Shown here one piece after another: positions 45,189 to 55,514 of a stretch of 64,000 nt of DNA. The stretch covers positions 496,001 through 560,000 of the forward strand of contig NZ_JACXXN010000001.1 of NCBI RefSeq assembly GCF_014904695.1. The letters run 5' to 3'. The stretch is from Nostoc sp. MG11. GTDB taxonomy: Bacteria > Cyanobacteriota > Cyanobacteriia > Cyanobacteriales > Nostocaceae. Positions within the stretch are counted from its first letter, which is position 1. Each line of letters begins with the position of its first letter. Made by a program: the position numbers and the translations under genes. Under the pieces are notes generated by a model, which was not told the DNA's origin, did not search any database, and saw only the letters and a list, made by a program, of their open reading frames with translations.

Positions 45189-48100
45189 TTAAAACCGCGT
45201 TTGATACTCCACAATTGCACGACTGTCATCAGATAAATTAGTGGAAGCACGCGCTCGAAATTCATCGTTTATCCGGTAATTTACACCCCACTGAAAGGGA
45301 TCATCTGCGGTCAAAATCTTGATGCTAGAAACGGAAACTTTGGGAGAAATATCAATCCCGGCCTCTGCTGCTAATTCTAAACTTGAGCTGCTCCTTCCCG
45401 CTTCGGGATTCTCAGAGATGACGGTGGGAAATACACGCAGTTCACTTAAACCCAAAGCACCGCCAATCTGGTTAAAAGCTGACTGAAAGTTGTTGAATAC
45501 AGCTGAGCCTGCTATGTTTATCAGACCCAAAGTACTGTCACCACGTCCCTGAGTGTCTACAAATCCACCACCCAACAGAGCCACAATTTCTGTTTGACCA
45601 CGTGACGGACTACTAGTTAATTGAAGATTTTCATTCAGTTTACTGGCAGGGCCTTTGATATTGGCTTCTACTCGCACAGTTTCTAAGGCTGCTAACCCAG
45701 TAGAATTTGAGCGACTGAAGTCACTATTCTGAATGATGTCCAGAACCTTGGCAAATAGCTGAATATCTAAATCGGGGTCGCGGGGTTGATTGGGTGTAAA
45801 AGTTGCAGTGTGATCATAGCCACGAGCCAGGCTAAATTGGGTAGTAAACAAATTTACCCCACCTGCTTTTAGCCGAATAGTGCCATCGGGTATGGGTTGA
45901 GCAAAGGAGCCGTTAACTGTCAGATTACCAGTTGCTCGAAAGTTGAGAATCGGTGGACGGGTGATTTGGACGTTTTTCCCTAGCTCTAGTTCTAGATTAT
46001 TAAACCTTGCATTCTCATTACCCGTTTCAGCTTTACTTTGCTTGTTGGCTTTGGTAAGTGACACACCAATACTACTATTTGAACTTTGCGTGGTGTTGGT
46101 ATCTGCTGCTAGCAGAACTTGACCATCAAACAAATCTACTTTACCGCCAACTAATGGGTTAAGAGCAGAACCAGTAATCTGCAAATTGCCGTTAGCGCCT
46201 CCTTGATACAATCCCTTCAAATTCACCTTTAACTGGTCGAGGTTAACAGTCAGGGGATTGTTGATACTCACTTTGTCATTGTTAAAGATGGGAATCTCTC
46301 CAGCCGCTTCTACCTTACCTCGGCTAAATCTACCCTGAAGATTTTCTACCAAAACACGGTCAAAATCAAACTGTACCTTACCTGTGACACGTCTTACTTT
46401 TCCTGGCAAAGCTTGTGCTGAAAAAGTAGCATCATTAATGGTAGCAATTCCATTTACCTGTGGCTGCTGTCTCGTCCCGCGCACTTGAATGTCTACTTGT
46501 CCTTCACCTTTCTCAAATACTACTTGGTTAGTCAACAGGTTTAATAGTGCCAATCCTTCATTTTCCACCTTCACATCCAAACTTATTTGGTCACTGTCTG
46601 GCGTTACGGAAGCAAAAGGCAACTGGTAAGGTATGCTGCCAGTAATATTAACTGGTTGTGGCCCGGCAACTGATACGTTGCTGCCAAAGTTCAAACGTCC
46701 ATTGGCATAACTGAAACTTGCCATTGCTGACTCTACTACTTTTTGATTCAGCGTTCCTTCTGTGATTTGCAATTCGCCTTGAGCTTGAGGATTGGCAATG
46801 CTACCTGCTAAAGCAGCTGTAGCGTTAAGATTACCTGTTATGCCAACTGGGAGCTTAACGAAATTATTCAGTACTTGTAATGGAAAATTACTTACCCGCA
46901 GTTGACCAGACTGTTCATTACCGCCAATGTTACCTGCAAAAGCAATTAGTCTATTTTGAGATTCAAACCGTAAAGGTCGCAACCTCAAAACCCCGTTTTC
47001 AAAGTTGCCTTCGGCAATTACTCTATCAGCTTTATAAAAACGACCTGGTTGTTCTTCTTTACCCCAAACAAAGTTTTGACCATTCAAATTAAATTGCACT
47101 GAAAGCCCGTTAGTTGTGGCAGTATCTACAGCCACTTCCCCGTTAAAAGTTCCCTTTAAGTCTGCCAAATCTGGTATGGGAGTGGATATCTGCTGTTGTT
47201 CCTGTTCTGCAAGCAGGGCGTCAATTTCATAAAAGCGCTGGAGTTGGTTCAGTAAAGGTTGATTTGGTAAACCTTGGGGATTGGTGGCCAAATCTGCTGC
47301 TGTACCGTAGGTTGGCTCTGCTGAACCGCGTTGTAAATCTTGTAATTCAAATACCTGTGCTACTGCCAGGACATCTTGAATATTACCCTGGTTGATGTTA
47401 AGTTTACCTTGTAATTGAGGCCCTTTGGCGGTTTGACCAAAATTACCAGCAAAGGCATAACGACTGTTGCCTTTGACAAATTCACTATTGGTGAATGTTG
47501 CTTGACCATTACCGTAGCGGAACTGAGCAGCTAAACGATCGCCTTTAATATATCCAATTTGCGGATTAGCGATCGCTAAATTCCCATTTACTGCTAATGT
47601 CTGCTGATTAACGAGTAAATCCCCAGTTAATAACCCAGCTACCCTACCAGCACCCAAGCGAAAATTCGGTGGTGCAGTCAAATTCAATATTTTTAAGGGG
47701 AAGTTCTCCAATTTGAGCGCCAAATTATCCCCTTGAGCTTGACCTGATGCTAATGCTTGCTGCCATTTGACTAGGAAGGATTGAGGACGATTTTTCGTAT
47801 CTAGATTGAGAGCAATACGGTCACTACTACCTGTCAAGTCTAAGTTCAAACCGCCTCCCTGCGCTGACTGAATATTTCCAGTTAATAACGGCTCAAAAGC
47901 AATATCTTGAACTATAAAGTCTCGTAACTTGATTTGCCCTGTAACATTTGGTAAGGGCAGCTTACCAGTAATTTGTCCATTAAAATCAACTTTACCAGCT
48001 ACAGCCAACTGATTAGGCAGATTAATAGGTAACTGTTTAAGATTATAATTCTGCGCTTGGACGTTAAGATTTAAGGCGGTAATTTCCGGTATGCCTGCTC

Positions 48101-50927
48101 GTTGTGCATTGGCTAATATGGCACCAGTAATATTTAAACCTGGAGCAGTTGCTTGCTCAATGGTAAGCCTTTCACCATTCCAGGCGATCGCAGCTGTTAG
48201 GGGTTGTTCAAAACCAGGTATACCTTGAGACAACCGCACCTGACCAGTAGCACGCACATCAGCTAATTTGGATGATTCTAGTGTGCCTACTACTTGCACC
48301 CTACCGCCAAACTGACCCCGCAACTGCTGATTTAACCGACCTAATTCCACACCTGAAGCATCAACTACAGCTTGATAGCGACCATTCACCAATTGGATGT
48401 TAGAGGCTGTAACTGCGCCACCTGCGATATTTACCTGTCCTTGACCGCTGGCTTGGATATTTTGCGGTTGGAAAGACTCCACAGAACCCGCCACGTTCAG
48501 TTGAGCATTCAACGCTCCTTGAAACTGCGGCGGTATTGCTGCCAATTGCTCCAAAGGCACATTATTTGCTTGAACTTGCGCCTGATAGCGACCATTAGCC
48601 AGTTGGATATTTTTGGCTATAACTGTGCCACTTCCAATATTCACCCGTGCTTGACCGTTGGCTTGAATATTTTGCGGCTGGAAGGACTCTACAGAACCCG
48701 CTACCTTAAAATCACCATTTAAGGCTCCTTTAACCCGTGCCGGAACTCCTGCTAACTGTTGCACAGGTACATTATTTGCTTGGATTTGCGCCTGATATAC
48801 ACCATCAGCAACTTGGATATTTTTAGCTGTAACTGCACCACTAGCAACAGCAAGGCGGGCTGTACCAGTAGCGCGTAGAGTTTTGAGGCTGAAATTATCT
48901 CTGCTGCCTGCTATTTGAAACGTACCCGCCAATGGCCCAGTTAAAACTGGGGGAGACTTTTTCAATATTCGCCCTAGCCGCACACCATTTGCGACTAATT
49001 GAGCAGAAAAGCTTTGGTCTTGCAACTGGACATTAGAAACTGCAACTGTACCACCAGCGACTTGAACTCCTGCCCCTTCAGTGCGAATTGTCGCCACTTG
49101 GAATGGGCCTGTAGTTCCTGAAAGAAGCAGACGACCATTAAATAGCGCCCCCGCTAAAGAGACATTTTGCAGTTGATTTTTGTTGACAAAGGGTTCTACC
49201 TGGACACCAGAGGCTTGAGCAACGGCTTGCCAACGTTGATTAGCGTAACTGCCAGTTCCCCGCACTATACCACTAGCAACATTAAGGGCGACATTGCGGA
49301 AAGAGACGGTACGATTTGGAGCTACCGCAACTTCGCCAGTTCCGGGGTAAGTTCCGCCAGGAGCTTGAAACTGTACCACAGTTTGAACACTGGTAGGAGC
49401 ACCTCGCAGTTGAGCTGTAGCTGAAATAGTGCCGATTTTAAAGTTAGGTTTAGTTTCGTAAACTTTAGCGATCGCATCTCCAGGAAGGTTCTTGGCTGCG
49501 AAATTCAAATCGAGTCGGGGAGCTTTACCAAGTTGGATTGTACCAGCACCCGTAATTTCACCGCCAACTGTAGCTTTGCCTTGAATATCTCTCAGAGTAA
49601 CTCTAGGAGAATCTGTATAAAAATCAAACTTGCTACTGATGCTATTAAAATCAACTTTGTCAATCCGCGCAGTTTTAATTGTGGTAACTGTGCCTGAGAG
49701 AATTGGCTTAGTGGTTGGCCCCACCATCTGTAAATCTGCTTTTACTTGCCCGGCGACAGGTACAGGCAGCGTTATCTTGAGAGCCTCCTGGGCGTTTGCC
49801 AAACTCACGGCATTTACACGCCCTGCTAACTTAAAGCCTGCTTTGGAGTCGATAATCCCCGTAGCCACTACAGGAATTTTGCCGTAATTAGTGGCAACAT
49901 TGTCTAGCTGCACTTCCGTTCCCTGGAAGCGAATGTTGCCTTGGATGTTGTTAAATAGTTGTGGTACGCGGGGTACTTGAAGCGTCACCCCTTGTAAACT
50001 GGCACTGCCATACAATAAAGTCGGCTGTCCTGGGACTAGTTGAACCTGCTGCAAGTCGCCATTAACTCGACCCGCCTTTAGGTTAAATGGTAACTTGATT
50101 AAGCGGGTAACATCCGCAGCCAGCAAGCCTTGCCCTTGCAACTGTAAGTTGCCAGCTAGTACTTTAGAACGCGTCTCTCCCTGAATGGAAATGTTGCCAC
50201 CACTGTCCGCCTGACCTGCCACGTCAAACCTGATTCGCTGGTTGTTTTCTAAGAGTTGGGCAGTTCCGTTGACTTGCGAAAACGCCACAGGAGATTGCTT
50301 TTTGAGTGCTAAGTCCTGAGTTATTATTCTCCCCTGCCCCTCTGCTCCTCTGCCCCCCTGCTCCCCCTGCTCCCCTGCCTCCCCTGCTCCCCTGCCTCCC
50401 CGCACCTGCGGCATCAACGCCAGCTTGCCATTACGAAACCGCAGTTTATCCAAATCTGTTTTAATGCCTCCGCCTTTACCTGGCGGTGCTATGTTAGTGG
50501 TAATCCAGCGCCCTTGGTCATCTTGTTCAATATAAACATCGGCGTTGACTAAGGTGACATCTAGCTTTAGCTGGCGGTTAAAGATTAATTGCAGTAGGTT
50601 AAAACCCACCTCTACAGCATCGACATCTGCTCGGTCTGGATCTGTAGGTGTTGCTGGGATGGTTGAAGCCCCAAACTTTACCCCCGTCAAGGAAAATTCT
50701 TTGACTTTTCCTAGTTTTACCGGACGATTGAGTGTAGTAGTGAGACTTTGTTCTGCCAGTGGCGTTAACTCTTTTTGGACAAAAGTCCGCAACCGCCAAA
50801 TACCGCCAAAAATTCCAATGAGCAAAAGTCCGCCCAAGGCAATGCCACCGCGACTCAACACGAGTAACCACACACGCTTGCGGACAGGAGCAGAGGGGTG
50901 ATGATCTAGATTGGGAGATTTAATCAT
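45189..50927 (-). CDS. TamB/translocation and assembly module-like AsmA-superfamily protein
   Basis: 1912 residues. One N-terminal membrane helix (RGGIALGGLLLIGIFGGIW, near 26-45) is followed by a long run of beta-strand repeats (GNLQL/GQARV-type) typical of AsmA/TamB bridge proteins, which cross the periplasm and are thought to move lipids or assist outer-membrane assembly. The C-terminus (from about 1500) is the TamB domain with FDGQVLLAAD and ending in INDEFRARAS, DSRAIVEYQTRF. Three near-identical blocks (residues about 690-880, with NNVPVQQLA and ESFQPQNI) are internal duplications. An intergenic-type repeat at 50330-50402 adds about 24 Gly/Glu/Gln residues near 176-200. Confidence 0.88.
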   Translation of the reverse strand: MIKSPNLDHHPSAPVRKRVWLLVLSRGGIALGGLLLIGIFGGIWRLRTFVQKELTPLAEQSLTTTLNRPVKLGKVKEFSLTGVKFGASTIPATPTDPDRADVDAVEVGFNLLQLIFNRQLKLDVTLVNADVYIEQDDQGRWITTNIAPPGKGGGIKTDLDKLRFRNGKLALMPQVRGGRGAGEAGEQGEQGGRGAEGQGRIITQDLALKKQSPVAFSQVNGTAQLLENNQRIRFDVAGQADSGGNISIQGETRSKVLAGNLQLQGQGLLAADVTRLIKLPFNLKAGRVNGDLQQVQLVPGQPTLLYGSASLQGVTLQVPRVPQLFNNIQGNIRFQGTEVQLDNVATNYGKIPVVATGIIDSKAGFKLAGRVNAVSLANAQEALKITLPVPVAGQVKADLQMVGPTTKPILSGTVTTIKTARIDKVDFNSISSKFDFYTDSPRVTLRDIQGKATVGGEITGAGTIQLGKAPRLDLNFAAKNLPGDAIAKVYETKPNFKIGTISATAQLRGAPTSVQTVVQFQAPGGTYPGTGEVAVAPNRTVSFRNVALNVASGIVRGTGSYANQRWQAVAQASGVQVEPFVNKNQLQNVSLAGALFNGRLLLSGTTGPFQVATIRTEGAGVQVAGGTVAVSNVQLQDQSFSAQLVANGVRLGRILKKSPPVLTGPLAGTFQIAGSRDNFSLKTLRATGTARLAVASGAVTAKNIQVADGVYQAQIQANNVPVQQLAGVPARVKGALNGDFKVAGSVESFQPQNIQANGQARVNIGSGTVIAKNIQLANGRYQAQVQANNVPLEQLAAIPPQFQGALNAQLNVAGSVESFQPQNIQASGQGQVNIAGGAVTASNIQLVNGRYQAVVDASGVELGRLNQQLRGQFGGRVQVVGTLESSKLADVRATGQVRLSQGIPGFEQPLTAAIAWNGERLTIEQATAPGLNITGAILANAQRAGIPEITALNLNVQAQNYNLKQLPINLPNQLAVAGKVDFNGQITGKLPLPNVTGQIKLRDFIVQDIAFEPLLTGNIQSAQGGGLNLDLTGSSDRIALNLDTKNRPQSFLVKWQQALASGQAQGDNLALKLENFPLKILNLTAPPNFRLGAGRVAGLLTGDLLVNQQTLAVNGNLAIANPQIGYIKGDRLAAQFRYGNGQATFTNSEFVKGNSRYAFAGNFGQTAKGPQLQGKLNINQGNIQDVLAVAQVFELQDLQRGSAEPTYGTAADLATNPQGLPNQPLLNQLQRFYEIDALLAEQEQQQISTPIPDLADLKGTFNGEVAVDTATTNGLSVQFNLNGQNFVWGKEEQPGRFYKADRVIAEGNFENGVLRLRPLRFESQNRLIAFAGNIGGNEQSGQLRVSNFPLQVLNNFVKLPVGITGNLNATAALAGSIANPQAQGELQITEGTLNQKVVESAMASFSYANGRLNFGSNVSVAGPQPVNITGSIPYQLPFASVTPDSDQISLDVKVENEGLALLNLLTNQVVFEKGEGQVDIQVRGTRQQPQVNGIATINDATFSAQALPGKVRRVTGKVQFDFDRVLVENLQGRFSRGKVEAAGEIPIFNNDKVSINNPLTVNLDQLKVNLKGLYQGGANGNLQITGSALNPLVGGKVDLFDGQVLLAADTNTTQSSNSSIGVSLTKANKQSKAETGNENARFNNLELELGKNVQITRPPILNFRATGNLTVNGSFAQPIPDGTIRLKAGGVNLFTTQFSLARGYDHTATFTPNQPRDPDLDIQLFAKVLDIIQNSDFSRSNSTGLAALETVRVEANIKGPASKLNENLQLTSSPSRGQTEIVALLGGGFVDTQGRGDSTLGLINIAGSAVFNNFQSAFNQIGGALGLSELRVFPTVISENPEAGRSSSSLELAAEAGIDISPKVSVSSIKILTADDPFQWGVNYRINDEFRARASTNLSDDSRAIVEYQTRF
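50330..50402. repeat. GGGGAGCAGGGG-type array inside the TamB-like gene
   Basis: On the minus strand this is a G-rich array (units like GGGGAGCAGGGGAGGCAG) encoding about 24 Gly-rich residues (GGRGAGEAGEQGEQGGRGAE). It interrupts the otherwise ordinary TamB-like sequence without breaking the frame. It is related to arrays at 18479 and 58407. Confidence 0.8.
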
Positions 50928-51188
50928 TTGCTTTCACTGTATCAATTGCCGGATGTAGCTGGCACACCACAAGCATTAACTGGCACAATAATTTACTATG
51001 CCATTTCCAGGATAAATCAACAAAACCCAAGACCTTATCGGTTGAGTTACGGCATTTGCACTACTCGTTATTTATCCTTAATAATGTTGGTACTCTCAGG
51101 AAAATCCGCAGAAAGTGAAAATTGTCGCTGTGACTTTCCCTTAGGGACAACCTAGAACTTTAATATGAATAGACCTTAAAAAGAACAG

Positions 51189-51611
51189 ATGATTACACCT
51201 ATGCGTGTTTTTGTGTTAATGTTTAACGCTCGAACTGAAAATGAGGGGATTCACACGATTCGGGTAGGCGATCGCAATAAAATTCTAATGTTCGAGTCAG
51301 AAGACGACGCCACGCGCTTTTCTTTGCTGTTAGAAGCTCAAGATTTCCCCGCACCTACACCAGAGCCAATTGATGCTGAGGAAATCAAAGAATTTTGCGA
51401 AAGTGCGGGTTATGAATGGGAAATCGTCCCGGAAAACAGCCCTCTAATTGAAAAAGTTCCCGAACTTAACGTGGAAGAAACTGATTGGCAACCAGATGCC
51501 TCGAAGGAGGATACTGATCAATACATTCGACCCAGCCAACAACTAGAAGAACCAGAATTGTCTGATTCTGAACTTGACAACATTCGTCGCAAATTGGAAG
51601 GATTGTTGTAA
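51189..51611 (+). CDS. DUF3110-domain protein
   Basis: 140 residues. The DUF3110 core is visible (MRVFVLMFNARTENEGIHTI, then EDDATRFSLLLEAQDFP). The C-terminal half is acidic and probably disordered. A second Met four codons downstream is an equal start. The family is restricted to cyanobacteria and plastids; its role is unknown. The gene is monocistronic by context. Confidence 0.82.
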   Translation: MITPMRVFVLMFNARTENEGIHTIRVGDRNKILMFESEDDATRFSLLLEAQDFPAPTPEPIDAEEIKEFCESAGYEWEIVPENSPLIEKVPELNVEETDWQPDASKEDTDQYIRPSQQLEEPELSDSELDNIRRKLEGLL

Positions 51612-52443
51612 TTAATTAAAGTTGCTAATTACTCAAAGCAGGACAAGGGGAATATAAACAACACCCCTTGTTTATGCTGTTTAAAGCTTGAATAGTTAGT
51701 TAATAAAAAAGATTTGTTTAGAATCCAAAAAAATAAAATTACTTAATAATAATCTGTGAAAGTGCGAAAAGTATAAGGAGATTATGACTATTAAATCTGT
51801 CGCTAATAAATGGCAGCTTCACCTAAGTAATACCAATTAAAAAAAAATAATGCGACAGATAGATCATTGTAGAGACGTTGCATTGCAACGTCTCTACCAA
51901 AGGATTTGTTGCAATCATTAATTGAATCGGTATAAGGCTATAAATTTGACAGCGATCGCACCAATGAATGCGATTAATATCTTCTTGAGATAAATCTTGC
52001 TGATTAAATCTACAAGTATTTGGCGATGATTTGCAGTCGCTATTAGCAAGATATTCTGAATCTATATTTTGCAAAACTGCTCAAATTGCTCACGAATTCA
52101 TTTGATATACGGCTTTAGTAATTACAAATAAACTAATGTGTTATTAACATATTGAACAAGATATGTAAAAGCTAAAAAATATTATATATAGTTAGTATTT
52201 AGTGAAAAATTTAGTTGTTTATATGTGTGTAATTGACACAAATAAAAATTAAATCGTCGGGAATAAATCAAGATTTTATACTTGCTAATTTTTACGCATT
52301 TCGATAAATTCACCTATGCCCAATGATAGAGGTAAAAATTACTCCAAGCGATTGATGAAAAAAAATATTTAAAAAGGTATAAAGAGGATTATTGGCAACT
52401 ATAAATTTGTGAATAATTGCTTTTTAGTGTTGGGAGAAAAGAC
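51612..52443. other. Intergenic region with 29-base palindrome
   Basis: About 830 bases, AT-rich. It contains the palindrome at 51869-51897. A minus-strand frame at 51823-52074 crosses that palindrome and shows no domain, so I do not call it. The stress-protein promoter should be near the right end. Confidence 0.5.
51869..51897. repeat. 29-base perfect palindrome
   Basis: GTAGAGACGTTGCA, one central T, then TGCAACGTCTCTAC. Same GTAGAGACGTT arm as at 32203-32232, with a different centre. Dispersed palindromes of this kind are common in Nostoc intergenic DNA. Confidence 0.85.
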
Positions 52444-53712
52444 ATGGTTGTAGGTTTACATAAGCGTGCTGTAGGTGTATTTTCTAATCGTCGTGATGTT
52501 GAGCAAGCGCTCCATGACTTAAAAAATGCTGGTTTTGGCATGGATAGAGTATCTGTCATTACCCAGGATGGGGAACGTGATGATATTGCTGGGGCTGAAG
52601 TACGCGATCGCGTTGGCGATAAATCTGATGAAGGTGCAAAAGCTGGAGCAGTCACAGGCGGTGCTTTGGGCGGATTAACTGGCTTATTAGTCGGTCTTGG
52701 TACTTTGGCAATCCCTGGAATTGGGCCAATCATGCTCGCCGGAGCCGCAGCAACTACCTTAGCTACTACTCTAGCTGGCGCTGGTATTGGTGCAGCAGCA
52801 GGTGGTTTATTGGGTGCATTGATCGGGTTAGGAATCCCCGAAGAACGAGCCAGAGTTTACGATGAACGAGTCAAGCAAGGACATTATTTAGTCATTATAG
52901 ATGGCACAGATGCAGAAATCGCTAGCGCCCAAGCAATTCTAAATCATCGGGGTGTCGAAGAGTTTGGCATTTATGATCACCCAGATGCTAGAAATGCAAC
53001 TACTGATTATGTAACTCCTACTCCCACTACTCCAATTTCAACTACCGCTCGTAGAGATTTCGGCAGACGCGCGATCGGGGCATTTTCTCATCGTCGAGAT
53101 GCAGAAGCAGCACTTACAGAATTGCGAGATGCTGGTTTCGCGATGAATAACGTTTCCATTATTGCCAAGGATGCAAACGGTCAAAATATAGCTGGTGTAG
53201 ATACAAATGCAGGTGCAGGTAATAAAGCAGGCGAGGGAGCCAAAACTGGAGCGGCTACAGGCGGCGTTCTAGGCGGTTTAGGCGGTTTATTAGTTGGACT
53301 TGGCGCTTTAGCAATTCCTGGGGTTGGGCCCGTGATTGCCGGTGGTGCAGCCGCGACTGCTTTAGCAACAACGGTAACTGGCGGTGCGATTGGTGCAGCA
53401 GCAGGGGGTATAGTTGGCGGACTCGTAGGCTTAGGAATTCCTGAAGATCGAGCGCGAGTTTATAGCGATCGCTTTCAACGAGGCGACTACTTAGTAATTG
53501 TAGATGGTACGGAAGCTGAAATACGTCATGCTGAAGGGATTCTCAAACGTCGAGGTATAGAAGAATTCGCCATCTATGATGCTACTGATTTAAGCGAACA
53601 TCGCTCTGGTTTCGACCGAGTTACAAATTCTGATACCGTTCGCACTAATTACTCAACAGGAACTCATGATCCTTCTGTGATCATTGTTGACCGTCGAGAC
53701 GAAACAGTTTAA
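52444..53712 (+). CDS. Tandem general-stress-domain protein (YflT/GS17M-like) with Gly-zipper helices
   Basis: About 422 residues from the ATG at 52444; the frame is open from 52417. Two similar halves (residues about 5-195 and 205-400) each begin with GVFSNRRDVEQAL or GAFSHRRDAEAAL, a YflT-like stress domain, and carry a hydrophobic Gly-rich double helix (GGALGGLTGLLVGLGTLA, GGVLGGLGGLLVGLGALA) and a C-terminal ferredoxin-like segment (GHYLVIIDGTDAEI). This is an internal duplication. The hydrophobic helices suggest membrane association. A stress role is inferred from the domain, not shown. Confidence 0.82.
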   Translation: MVVGLHKRAVGVFSNRRDVEQALHDLKNAGFGMDRVSVITQDGERDDIAGAEVRDRVGDKSDEGAKAGAVTGGALGGLTGLLVGLGTLAIPGIGPIMLAGAAATTLATTLAGAGIGAAAGGLLGALIGLGIPEERARVYDERVKQGHYLVIIDGTDAEIASAQAILNHRGVEEFGIYDHPDARNATTDYVTPTPTTPISTTARRDFGRRAIGAFSHRRDAEAALTELRDAGFAMNNVSIIAKDANGQNIAGVDTNAGAGNKAGEGAKTGAATGGVLGGLGGLLVGLGALAIPGVGPVIAGGAAATALATTVTGGAIGAAAGGIVGGLVGLGIPEDRARVYSDRFQRGDYLVIVDGTEAEIRHAEGILKRRGIEEFAIYDATDLSEHRSGFDRVTNSDTVRTNYSTGTHDPSVIIVDRRDETV

Positions 53713-53850
53713 CCCAAAAAAGTTGTCACTCACACTCATTCTAAAAAATTGCTAGAGCAAGAATATCGTAACCTTGCTCTATCTTAAAATACTTGCTCCT
53801 CACTACTGCCGCAAATATCAACAGACTTCTTTCGAGCCAGAATCAAACAT

Positions 53851-54312
53851 ATGCAAAAGCTAACTCCTTTCCTAATTAGTGGCCTTTTAGTTTTCGGTGC
53901 AGCTGCTTGTCAAGATCCTGCTAGAACTAGTGTAGATGCGCCCGATACTGTTAATGCTAGTCCACAGGCGCCGACTGCACAAACAACACAAGCTTCTAAA
54001 GAAGATGCACAAAGTGAAGTCCGCAGAAGACAACTAGATGCAGATATTCGCGCTCGTGAACAGCGAAATAATGCAACTGGTGGCGATGCAAATAGAGCGC
54101 CAGCTGACCTAGCTAGTGAAGTTCGCTCTAAATTGGAAGCTAATATACCTGGTGGACAGTTAACAGTTAATGCAGTAGAAAATGGCACTGTTACCGTAGC
54201 GGGAACTGTAAATAATCAGGATCAGTTATCTAAAATTGAACCTTTAGCTAAAGAAATCAAAGGTGTCACAGCCGTAGTTAACAAAGCAACTGTTGCTCCA
54301 CCAAAAAGCTGA
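53851..54312 (+). CDS. BON-domain lipoprotein
   Basis: 153 residues. A lipobox (LLVFGAAAC, Cys near 20) points to a lipid-anchored periplasmic protein. A low-complexity linker is followed by one BON domain (about 88-150; SEVRSKLEANIPGGQLTVNAVENG). BON domains bind membranes or phospholipids and are often found with stress and envelope genes. It follows the stress-domain protein and precedes CAAD, a plausible envelope or stress group. Confidence 0.85.
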   Translation: MQKLTPFLISGLLVFGAAACQDPARTSVDAPDTVNASPQAPTAQTTQASKEDAQSEVRRRQLDADIRAREQRNNATGGDANRAPADLASEVRSKLEANIPGGQLTVNAVENGTVTVAGTVNNQDQLSKIEPLAKEIKGVTAVVNKATVAPPKS

Positions 54313-54491
54313 AGTGGCTAACAACAAATTTATAGAAGTAGGTAAGCATAAATAAAACTTTAATGCTCCTACTAAATGGTGGTCAGTAGTCAATACAACT
54401 GACCACAGATAATTGACAATTGACGACTCTCAAAATAATGTTTATTTAAGCTCAGTCACTTAAAAAAACTGTCGTAATTGCCGAAAAAACT

Positions 54492-54923
54492 ATGGAAGCT
54501 GAACAACAGCAACTCGAATCTATCAATACTACGTCACCACAAGGTCTACTAGCACTGGAAGGTGCAGAAACTACAAACTTACCAAAGTTACCACCTGCTC
54601 CTGAACCAGAATCACAATGGCAGCAAGTTAGCAAACAAATTGCTCAATTTTTAGAACAACTGCCTGATTATTTAAGTAGGTTTTTTAATAAATACAGTCA
54701 GTCTTTAATAACTGTAGCTTTAATTTTAACTGCGATTGTTACAGTTAAAGTAGTGCTAGCAGTACTGGATGCAATTAACGATATTCCACTGTTATCACCA
54801 ACTTTTGAGTTAATTGGAATTGGTTATGCCACGTGGTTTAGTTCCCGTTATCTCATCAGAGCTTCAACTCGGCAAGAATTAGCTAAGGAAATTCAAATAC
54901 TAAAAGAGCAAATTGTAGGCTAA
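54492..54923 (+). CDS. CAAD-domain membrane protein
   Basis: 143 residues. The N-terminal part is polar and Pro-rich. The CAAD domain (about 45-140) contains two membrane helices (SLITVALILTAIVTVKVVLAV and LLSPTFELIGIGYATWF). CAAD domains occur in thylakoid-membrane proteins of cyanobacteria and plastids, and anchor some aminoacyl-tRNA synthetases; this copy stands alone. Probably thylakoid-located; the function is unknown. Confidence 0.85.
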   Translation: MEAEQQQLESINTTSPQGLLALEGAETTNLPKLPPAPEPESQWQQVSKQIAQFLEQLPDYLSRFFNKYSQSLITVALILTAIVTVKVVLAVLDAINDIPLLSPTFELIGIGYATWFSSRYLIRASTRQELAKEIQILKEQIVG

Positions 54924-55514
54924 CAAATTTTAAACTCATTAACTTAGTTTTAAGGCAGGAGTTGGTACTGTTGAATATTTTGGCGTTGCTGAATCCAGGT
55001 ATGAATTTACCGGGCTACGCCCCGCTTCTCTACGAAACACTCCGCGAATGCTAACACGCAGAGACGCAGCGAAAAGTTTGATCGGAGGTTTCCTCCGATC
55101 AAAGCTTTTAAAGACAGAGGCGCAGAGAGTAAGAATTTAAGATGTTAAGTTTTTAAATTTTATACTTCAATTCAGCAATGCCAATGTTTTATTATAGTAG
55201 ATGGGTAATTTCCATCCTGTATTTGGTTGGATTTTGTTTAGAAGTAAATTACTCTATTTAATCAATAAGCAATTATAGCCGATGAGTTATATTCTAATAT
55301 AGCTATGATGACTCTCAGTAGCTTAATCTTTAATAGAAATTGTGTATTACCTTGCTGACTTGCATTGTTGTTCTAAATACATCCAAAGACAGAGAAAATA
55401 ATATATCTTTTAATACAAATCACTTCTAAAGATAGTAGATTATAAATGAGAAACCTCCTAATCTAGTTCTCGAAGTTATTCAACAAAATCTTTAACGAAA
55501 CGAGGACATAAATT
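54924..55514. other. Intergenic region with repeat-rich DNA
   Basis: About 590 bases. 55010-55135 is a patch of dispersed repeats (CTACGCCCCGCTTCTC, ACGCAGAGACGCAGCG, CAGAGGCGCAGAGAG) of the type common in Nostoc, including a hairpin at 55077-55103. The rest is AT-rich with no gene. Confidence 0.6.
55077..55103. repeat. GATCGGAGG hairpin repeat
   Basis: TTTGATCGGAGG (55077-55088) pairs with CCTCCGATCAAA (55092-55103) over three bases. The imperfect version is at 9014-9049. Confidence 0.75.

Noticed and set aside
51823-52074. Minus-strand frame of 83 codons
   Set aside because: Runs through a palindrome, no domain.
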